NCBI GenBank assembly: GCA_039602395.1
Contig: JBCNJP010000019.1
Location: 4,718,335 to 4,782,334, forward strand
Direction: 5' to 3'
DNA: 64,000 bases
Source of the DNA: Deinandra increscens subsp. villosa
Taxonomy: Eukaryota > Streptophyta > Magnoliopsida > Asterales > Asteraceae
Shown: in pieces, positions 34,881-43,369 of the stretch
How the letters are laid out: each line of letters starts with the position of its first letter
Numbering within the stretch: the first letter of the stretch is position 1
The notes under the pieces: generated by a model
What the model was told of the DNA's origin: nothing
The model's database searches: none
Seen by the model: only the letters and a program-made list of their open reading frames with translations
Program-made: the position numbers and the translations under genes

Positions 34881-35363
34881 TTCTTCATAAATGCACTATG
34901 GGTAACTCAAGAACGACCATGTCTCGTCATAACCCCAATAAGATGGATGATACGTGATATTGTACCATATTGATGCATTTGCCCAAACAATATCATCTCT
35001 TGTATCCCTATCTCTGCCGTTTATGAACTAGTTTCTAGCTTCGTTTCGTAACGATTTCACAGATAAATCGACTGCTCTAGCATCATTTCGTCGGTCAAAC
35101 GATCTTGACATTTGACATTATACAACAGTCAAAAGTACAGCCACAGTCTTGAAGCCACTGTAATCCATCTGATCATTTATCTTCTTATCGTAATCAATTT
35201 TAAAGTCAAATGCTTCTTTTTTGTATTTCTCAAAGCCTGGAAACTCCATACAACCATCATAAACGTGTGTAGCTACGTCTTTTGTGAATGGGGTTACTAA
35301 GCTTCTTTCCGAGAGAATGTTTACAAAGTTTTCCCTAGGGAATGTTTTTCACTTCCCTAGTAT
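34425..35363. repeat. Inverted repeat, ~455/480-bp arms, 2-nt loop
   Basis: The centre is at 34881-34882: GTGCATTTATGAAG (34867-34880), then TT, then CTTCATAAATGCAC (34883-34896). Beyond the perfect 14-bp tip the arms stay alignable for over 450 bp. A transcript from either strand would fold into one long hairpin. Confidence 0.9.
34883..35363 (-). pseudogene. RDR fragment, arm 2 (inverted copy)
   Basis: Read on the minus strand, this repeats the second part of arm 1: VYDGCMEFPGFEKY, a diverged DYDKKINDQMDYSGFKT, SRSFDRRNDARAVDLSVKSL, DTRDDIVWANASIWYNITYH and PSYWGYDETWSFLSYP. It differs from arm 1 by many substitutions and small indels, yet in places (WGYDETWSFLSYP) it is closer to an intact RDR than arm 1 is. 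So the arms may derive from two parental copies, or have diverged after inversion. It carries its own stops. It ends near 35363 at 'gggaagtgaaaaacattcc', matching arm 1 at about 34433. Confidence 0.75.
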
Positions 35364-35853
35364 TTAAATATGTATAGGTCTCAAAAATAATGAATTAATG
35401 ATGAATGGATGAATGATTGAATTTTAGCAATTTTCAATATTTAGAGAATCAATTCATGGATGCATCCACCAAGTAGCGATCCTGATATGTAGCATGTAAA
35501 TCTAAACTCATTTACCTAACCCAGAGTCATATCCTTCAAGTCGCTATCCCGAAGGGGAACACATAGCCTAAGGCATTCAATTAACAACAAAAAAACTCAA
35601 AAATATGAACCAATATATATTATAATGTTTAATCATTTCGTTTCCGTAGAACAGCGGTTAATAAATTAAGCGTGTTCGGTTCTCGTTGCACTCAATGTAA
35701 CTCTTACAGCTCATGACTGGGTCTTGTTCAATGATATTTTCGGGTTTGGACATACAATATTCAAAAGTCATGTTTTCTTGGCTTTTGAAAAATGATTTTT
35801 CTCCTCTACTCAAAAAACTAAAACTAAAAGCATTTTTAGAGTACCATATAATA
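35364..35853. other. Spacer, nothing recognised
   Basis: No gene or element seen between the RDR hairpin and the LTR element. Confidence 0.5.
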
Positions 35854-36114
35854 ATTTTTATTGGAATATATGGAATTTATTGAGATATGAGAGAGAGAGG
35901 TATTAGAGATATTGTGATAGGAATAGTTTGATTTAGATTCCTAATTTGTAGTTATCTTCTCGTACAAGTCATTGTATTATCCCTATATAAAGGGTGCTCA
36001 TTATCAATAATATTAACGATTATTTACAGATTCCATTATCTTACATGGTAATCAGAGCCAAGATCCTTTGAAGCCTAAATCCATTCGTGCTAGCCGTCAC
36101 CACCAAGTTCAAAC

Positions 36115-36155
36115 CCTAGACAGGGCGGCGTGTCGTTACCGCCGCTGCCCTGTCC
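36115..36155 (+). other. Conserved leader stem-loop, copy 1
   Basis: GACAGGGC and GCCCTGTC pair around a C/G-rich loop about 70 nt after the primer-binding site. A counterpart with the same stem lies at 37212-37243 after the second primer-binding site. It could be a dimerisation or packaging signal; that role is inferred. Confidence 0.6.
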
Positions 36156-37020
36156 CAACTTCGTTTTTTAGTTTCTTTTTTTTTATTTTCTTCCAAATAC
36201 TCGTTCTTTTTTGTTGCTAATAAAATTTTCAGTCTATGTTCAAGATTTCAATCCTGTCTTTTGTTGCTAATTGGCAACTATCTACCACATAGCTTTCTTT
36301 TTGTCGCTCATAAAAGTTTCATCTTTTTGTTGGTAGGTCGCAACACCCAAGAAACATATGTTCGATTATGTTGACATCTCTCAATGACGTATTCATCAGT
36401 TTCTTATTATTCTTTTGGTTTGCTTTAAATTATGGCTTCTAAATTGCCTTGAAGCACAATCCACGGCCACCGATCTCAAGTTACGGCTTGATTAGTTTTT
36501 GATTTTTCTTTTAATCTATGTATCTCGTCTCTTTATCTACGGATATAAGAGAGCGCCGCTTGACTACAGTCACCAACGTTGCTTTCTTTCTTTCTTCCTT
36601 TTTTTTTTATTAGATCTACGGATCTCAACTCTTGATCTACGGATCAAAGAGACAATCATCCCTTGACACACCACCGCACGACCATGGTCGCCGGATGTCG
36701 AGTTGTTTTATTTTTCAAGACGTGATTTTTTCCATCTTTCGTCTCACCGTAGCTGACAAAGATTGAAGTGCCAATTGATTGGGATCTAGCCAACCATGTT
36801 TATTATTGAGACCCAAACTGGAGAGAGCCGTGAAGGGAACTACAACCAAGTGTAATACTTTCTGGGATGCAACAATTCTAAGCCGCTTGAAGATCATAAA
36901 AAAAAAGACTTACGAGTCAAAGATCGAGATTTAAGCTAGTAGTTTTTTAGTTTTATAATTATTTATATGTTTTTTTCCAGTCTGAGCTTCCATTATCTTT
37001 CCGCTCCGACTGCGGGGGAG

Positions 37021-37160
37021 TATTGAAATATATTATTGTTATTAATAATTATTAGAGTTGAGCCCACGGGCCCGATTAGGTTAATTAGGGTTTCAGTATT
37101 TTTCTATATATTGTAATCTTCGTTATCAATAAAATCAATTCAGTCTTTCATTATCTTTCA
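37021..37160 (+). repeat. Internal divergent LTR-like unit
   Basis: This 140-bp unit starts TATTGAAATATATT right after CGGGGGAG and ends ATCTTTCA right before TGGTAATCAGAGC, so it is bounded exactly as an LTR between a polypurine tract and a primer-binding site. Its sequence differs from the outer 187-bp LTRs apart from the ends. Confidence 0.8.
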
Positions 37161-37985
37161 TGGTAATCAGAGCTTAGGTTCAATTCTCACCACACCGAAA
37201 AATAAAGACCCAAGACAGGGCGGTGTGCCTTCACCGCCACCGCCCTGTCCACCACCGCTGTTATTTTCTTTTCTTTTTTTCGCTCAAATAAAGCTTCACC
37301 ACTCTGATCGGTGCACTCAAACAAAAAAAAAATCTCTATTTGTTCTCATCCAAAAGAAAGCAAAGTGAAGTCTGGAATTTTTCGTCTGGCTATTGCAACT
37401 CCTAGAACAATTGGTTTTAATTTTCTTTATATTTTCTTTTAGTTTATTTCAGATCTACAGATCGAAAATCGTGGTCTTCGGATCCAAAAAAAAAAAATCG
37501 TTGCTTGGTTACGATCAGCAACCTTGTTTTTTTTTTTTTAAATCTTTATTTTATGTCAAGATCGACTGATCAAAGAGTTACCTTCGGGTCTCAAATCAAA
37601 AACCAAGAACACCAAGGAGTGCAACCATAAGGAATAAAGATAACCGACTTCAAGCAAACTACGAATTTGGCTAAAGTTCAGATTCTGAAGACAGTTGAAG
37701 CACAATCATGGACGGATATTGAAGCTAGTTTTATTATTTATTGTTATTTATTTTCTAGTCTGAGCGTTCAATTCTCTACTGCTCTGACTACGGGGGAGTA
37801 TTGGAATATATGGAATTTATTGAGATATGAGAGAGAGAGGTATTAGAGATATTGTGATAGGAATAGTTTGATTTAGATTCCTAATTTGTAGTTATCTTCT
37901 CGTACAAGTCATTGTATTATCCCTATATAAAGGGTGCTCATTATCAATAATATTAACGATTATTTACAGATTCCATTATCTTTCA

Positions 37986-39272
37986 ATTTTAACTTATTGA
38001 TTTCTTTTTGAAAAACCAATAATTCAATAAGCTATTTTCAAATGCACATCCGAACATGCTCTTCCTTCAACTCCTTGATTTGCAATTTAGTTTCATCCAT
38101 TGTCAAAAAACATATGTTTCAGTCATCTCCAATTTTTTTACTTTAGACTAAACAATGATTGTACTAGTTCTTTCTGTATAAATTCAAACTAGAAAAAGAA
38201 AAAAAAATGTGGTTTTCAAATTTAAATTGTACTAGTTCTTTCCGTACAAATTCAGTTATCTTGGGTGAATAAAACCTCAAACTTCAATTTGTTTTAAATT
38301 CCAATTGTTCCAAAAAAAATTTCGTAGTTGTTTAAGTTTCGTGAACTTGAGTTTAACAATTTATGGTTTTCAATTTTAAATTGTAAAAGTAAAATATATT
38401 ATATTTCTTTTAAAATGGAAGACCCATAATTTGATTAATATCCTAGCATGATATATTCACTTTTAGTTATTAGCTTATACAACATTTTTTAATTCTTTTT
38501 GTACTCATTATTTATTGGATTTGAAATGTTTTTGGGTCATATTTTTACGTAATTACTTATTTAATTATTTTAAATATGAGTTTCAACTTAAAAGAATAGT
38601 TACTAGACAATAAAGGTTATTGTTTTTTTCATTCCTTCTTTCGCTTCAGTGTTTTTACCATTTTGCCATGCCTTGTTTTTTTTCCCTTCATGCGCTACAG
38701 TATTTTTACAATTTTTTATTGGTTATTTTACTTCCTCCCTACAGTGCCTGCAGTAAAATAAGAATTTCTTTCTTTTTTAGCTTATTCAACTAAATTACCA
38801 ATTCTTAGATTGACTTTTTTTTGTTTTTTTATCCGAACGCGATGAGTTTAGCACATAACTTTGTGGTGTAACGGGTACAGTCGTGTAACATAAATTTAGG
38901 TCATAAGCTCAACACCTTGAGCGTTTAGTTTTCAATATAACGTTGTGACGCAGTCTTTTTGTATTTGTGATTGAGTCGTTTGAGCTTGGTATAAGAGTTG
39001 GTGTTTTGTTGTTAGTGTAATAAGTACACATATGTTGTGTTAGATCAGTAATGTAACATAGTTTTTGGTTGTTACACTTTTTTTTTCGTTTTCTTTACGT
39101 ACCGTTATACAATACGACGATTTTGTGGGTCAAACTCCGTGGCAACGCGCAAATATAGCAGTTCTTGTTTACAACAATTATCACTTCGTCTAGATGACTA
39201 ATCATACAAAAAATTTCAACTCAAAAGTTGATCACTTCTTTGAATTAATCATGTTTCAATACGTTGGATTAG
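37986..39272. other. Intergenic AT-rich DNA
   Basis: The phrase 'actagttctttc.gta.aaattca' occurs twice, near 38163 and 38229, as a short duplication. Nothing else is supported. Confidence 0.45.
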
Positions 39273-39280
39273 AAGGTCCA

Positions 39281-39510
39281 ATGATCTCTGGCTCAATTGG
39301 CTAGAGGGAGGTACCCAAGACATTATAAATGGGATGTCTTGTGTTCAAGTCCCACTTGTAACAAAAAATAATAATTAATGGGGGTTACATGTTGGGCCAG
39401 GGGGTTTTCTCATATATGGTGAGTTTCCTCCTGATAGGGATTGGAGATGATCGGGTGGATTGGTAATGCCCCCGTCAGTGATCAAAATTTACCGTTAAAA
39501 AAAAATATAT
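39281..39510 (+). mobile_element. tRNA-derived SINE with target duplication
   Basis: The A-box-like TGGCTCAATTGG lies near 39289-39300 and the B-box-like TGTTCAAGTCC near 39342-39352. The body ends 'tttaccgtt' and an A run. The 8-bp target duplication AAGGTCCA flanks it exactly (39273-39280 and 39511-39518). It differs in body sequence from the SINE at 26285, though both end in a short 'g/c-tt-A(n)' tail. No coding function. Confidence 0.82.
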
Positions 39511-39518
39511 AAGGTCCA

Positions 39519-42418
39519 CTAGGATATGCATACAATAATTATAAAAATATTTCTTCTAGAATATGAAAGTGATATCAATAAGTTCATTACACCCATACTC
39601 ATAAATCCAATCATTTTTAATGTTGTAGACTATCGAAATAAATTTTCATGACAACTTCTTGTCATAGTGAGGGACACACTATCCGTAGGGTTGGGCTATG
39701 ATGGTTAATTCCAATACATATTATATATATATATACAAAAAGTAAAGTTTTTTTTTTAGTATGCATACTGTTACGTTGAGACCAATTGTGGATTTACAAC
39801 TCAACGTTGTGGTCCAATGATTGTTTGACATCCTATTTTGATGGCCACATCCAATCTGCCGTGTGAAATAAATTAGATCCTCACGCGTGTATATGGTTGG
39901 TCAGCTGTTCTTTTCCCGTTAATTACATGTGTTGCCCTGCTCCCTCTCTTTCTCTATACTATGTGCTACAACACAGGATACGCCAATTGTTTTCAGCCAG
40001 ACCGAGGGTTACACAAGATATACATCTGGTTCTCCGCCTTCTTCATCGTCGTTTCAAATACTTGAACAGATCTGTCATCTGTATAGTTAGGTTGGCGATG
40101 GTGTCGCCGCTGCTGCCAATCTCTGTGATGGTGGTCAGTGTGGTAGTTTTTCATCGCCTTCCTAATACTTGAACGGATCCGTGTAGTTAGGTCTGGTGCC
40201 GCCGGAGTGCCCTGATTTTTTTAGTTTGATAACTGAGGCGGCTACTATGAACACCTCCTCTCATCTTTATCTTTTTGTCACCGGGTTTCGATTTATATGC
40301 TTCCACCGATTAGCTAATGTTGTTTTGCGTAGGTGTTAGAGAATGGTTCTTGATCATAGTTACGTTTCTCTATAGGTACGTATATCTATTCGAATTATTT
40401 CATCCTACCGTTTCTATCCACACAAATACAAGGTATAAAAATTAGGGGGATACAACTTAGTATTTTCAATTGGTTCAACCTTCAATGTTGCGTTTTAATT
40501 TGTTTACGGTTATTTGGTTATCACCATGTTAACATTGACAATTCTCAATTGGCCTTAGGTTAGGTTGGATTTTATTTCAAAATTCCTGAAAAGGTTCGAT
40601 GTGGTCTTTAGCCTAAGCCCTAAGGATCCATTCAAGGTTGTTCTTTCAAAAACTACAGGACTAATCAAAGGTAATTATAATCATATATCTGTGTAGCTAT
40701 TAACATATCAAGAAGAACCCATTCTTAATTTTTTCAAGTTCTATCATCAAACCCAACCCAAATAATTCTAATAGTGCATGTTGTTTTGCATCGTTTTTTT
40801 GGACGAGTAATGTATAGTTTGGTGATTGTGATCAGCAGAGAAAGTGTATGTTATTGAATTGATTATGTATTTGGTGTCACCCATTCTTCTTAACAATTTG
40901 AAGAATAAAGAGGCTGTATATATATGGCATAATGTAAATCTTTTTTCTTTCAAAGGTACAATGAAAAAAATCTAAACAACTTTCCTATTAAAGCATTAAC
41001 CATCACACATATCTAAGTACGGATTCACCAAATATTCTAAAGAGGCAATGTTTAACAATTAAAGGATGCAAAGGTAAGAATGAAGTTAGCTTGGTCACTC
41101 TTTCTATAGCTTTCAAATGTTTTGATTAAGGAGGTGCATGTGTCGATTTTCATCAATAGTTGATTGTAATGATATAGTGATGGCTTACATTTTGTTTTTG
41201 AACTGAAATTTTAGATAGAATAGGCTGTTATTCTCTGTTTTTTTTTCTTTGCCTAATTTTCTTATCTTCAAATGATTCAAGCATGTGAATTTAGTTTGAG
41301 TGATTGGAAATCTCAATTCATGTGAATTTAGCATGTGATTTTGGGAACTTTTTGTGCATCAAGTATAAAACTTTCTATGGCATGTATTTATGATGAGCTA
41401 ACAAAGTGTTTTTATGAGTAGAAAACTTTGTTGGCTTGACAAACAGATTGGATATATAAACAGACAAAAAGTTGAGATCATTAAAATGGAAGGAATAGAA
41501 GAAGAGGATTCTTTTCAATAAAAAGTTTACATGTACCTCATACTGTAAAAGTATGACTTTCTACATTCCTACCACTATCACCGTTACAAATCTTTTAAAC
41601 TATCACATCTGTATTTGAATTTACTACTTAAAAGTCTTTAACTGATTCTTAATTTGTAATACCGTTGACTACAGGAACATATGAGTGCCTAGAGGGTCAC
41701 TTAATCTTGGTACATAGATGGCCAGATCAAAATCACGTAAACATGCACTATAACAACTCTATTATTATTATAACATCTTACATTTTGTATTTCATTTTGT
41801 ATCTGGTTTAGTAATAAACTAATGTTATATTTATAGGGATGGTTTCTTCCCACTTTTGTTCTTTAGTTTATTTGATATCTTCTTATAAAGTTGTTAGAGC
41901 AAACATGAATGTGTGTGTTTGTAAGCTGAGAGAAATCTAATGCCTTGAGTTCTTTTATGTACTTATCATGGTTAAATACAGATTCTAAACCACATAGTTA
42001 CATATGAACTTATTAGAACCATTCATTGCATTCAAGAAAGCAACGCTACCAATTTTAGGGTGTAAGGAATGTATAGTATAACATTTTTAAGAAACTGCAT
42101 CTACTTTGCCTTACGAGCACTTGCTATAAGTTTTCCATAAAATTGCGTATTATCATCTCTTCAGTGCGTGTCTACAAGTTTGCTTACATTTGTTATTATA
42201 TTTTTTCTTTTTGTGATTTGGGTTTTTGTTATTGTATTGGATATCATCTACTAACCGGAATAATTTCTTATTTCAGGTTACACATGATGTTTAGGATTAA
42301 GGGCAACATTTGCAAACAAATCCTGGTTTTAAATTTACTTAGAATGGGTTGCCTGCAAACAAATCCTGGTTTTAAATTTTACACAGAATAGGTGGCCCGC
42401 CGTAACGCGTGGACGCGT
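39519..42418. other. Intergenic, possible Helitron body
   Basis: No gene is supported; short frames at 39897-40172 and 42143-42391 show no domains. A 24-bp word starting 'caaacaaatcctggttttaa' is present twice near 42314 and 42356. The stretch ends in the Helitron-like terminus listed separately; where such an element would begin is not visible. Confidence 0.4.
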
Positions 42419-42427
42419 CACCTTCTA
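42390..42427 (+). mobile_element. Helitron-like 3' terminus
   Basis: A GC-rich hairpin-prone segment, 'cccgccgtaacgcgtgg', about 20 nt before CTAG followed by T fits the end of plant Helitrons (hairpin, then CTRR, inserted before T). Only the 3' end is recognised. A similar end is at 55220-55257. Confidence 0.45.
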
Positions 42428-42471
42428 GTTACATATATTAACAAAGTTGAAAGTCAACAACTAGTTTTCTA

Positions 42472-42670
42472 GCAAGGGGGAAGCTTAGAAGAGACGGGAG
42501 GGGGCGACCGCCCACTCGGTTTTTTCGTCCATAAGTATATATTTTTATGATTTTATGTACAAGCATTTATATATATTGTTTATCGCCCCCTTGAATGTAT
42601 TAAGCATCGCCCTCTCTATATAATTTTTGAACTCCGGCCCCTCGGAGTTTTCTTTCAAGCTTCGCCATTG
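42472..42670. mobile_element. Small hAT-like MITE
   Basis: The left end, GCAAGGGGGAAGCTTAGAA, pairs imperfectly with the right end, which reads CAATGGCGAAGCTTGAAA in reverse complement. The flanks GTTTTCTA and GTTTTCTG match at 7 of 8 bases, as an old hAT target duplication would. It has no coding capacity. Confidence 0.5.
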
Positions 42671-43369
42671 GTTTTCTGTGTAATTAGATCACGTGGGTTT
42701 AATTTCGATTAATTTTTTTTTTTGTTTCTTTTGTTTATTGTGTTTCGTAATCAGTTTGTATTTGCATATTTTTCTTTTCTGATAATTTTATTGCCTAACA
42801 TCTTTGTGTAATCTTTTCTGTATTTTCATTTTCTTTACACTGTTTTTTTATCAATGCAACTCCCAAGCACTACACTGCAAAGCGTCAACGCCTCCACGCT
42901 CCAAACGCCTCTACGCTCCAATGGTTATTCCCGATACCCCGTGAGTGTTTATAACTATGAGTTGGGAAAAGGTTTCAAACCTTCAAGCTAAACCATATAA
43001 TACAATCAATTGAGCTAAAACTAGTCGTCGTTAGATTAATAATCAATGATTAAGTTGAAAATGTACCGAAATACTTCATATATAATACAACAATCAGTTG
43101 AGCTAAAAGTCTTAAGATGGGGACAAATGTATAAAGAAAGAAAATCAGAATAGATTATAACATGCGTAAGTTAATGTAGGTTAGGGCGTCGATTCAAACG
43201 TCAAAAATCGCATGTCGCCCTCAAGTTCAAAAAAAAATCATACTTGATGATAAAAATAACTCAAAAATCACCTTTTTTAGTCATAAATCAGAATCAGACA
43301 TCTTGAAAATCCAAGCTTTTCTAAGAAAATTTAGGGATTCATTCTTGCAAAGTGAGTTTCATGAAAATG
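42671..43369. other. Region downstream of PRORP
   Basis: No gene seen. It may include the 3' untranslated region of PRORP on the minus strand; no clear polyadenylation signal stands out. Confidence 0.4.

Larger units (their letters stand above)
35859..37985 (+). mobile_element. Non-coding LTR retrotransposon (TRIM/LARD-like), three LTRs
   Basis: Terminal repeats of 187 bp at 35859-36045 and 37799-37985 are nearly identical and are flanked by a perfect 5-bp target duplication ATTTT (35854-35858, 37986-37990). They begin TATTGG and end CA, a non-canonical TA...CA pair. A primer-binding site TGGTAATCAGAGC (36046-36058), resembling the initiator-tRNA-Met complement, follows the left LTR. A polypurine tract CGGGGGAG precedes the right LTR. 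The 1.75-kb interior has no gag or pol. Unusually it holds a third, diverged LTR-like unit (37021-37160) with its own upstream CGGGGGAG and downstream TGGTAATCAGAGC. The near-identical outer LTRs imply a recent insertion that needed proteins from another element. Confidence 0.88.
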
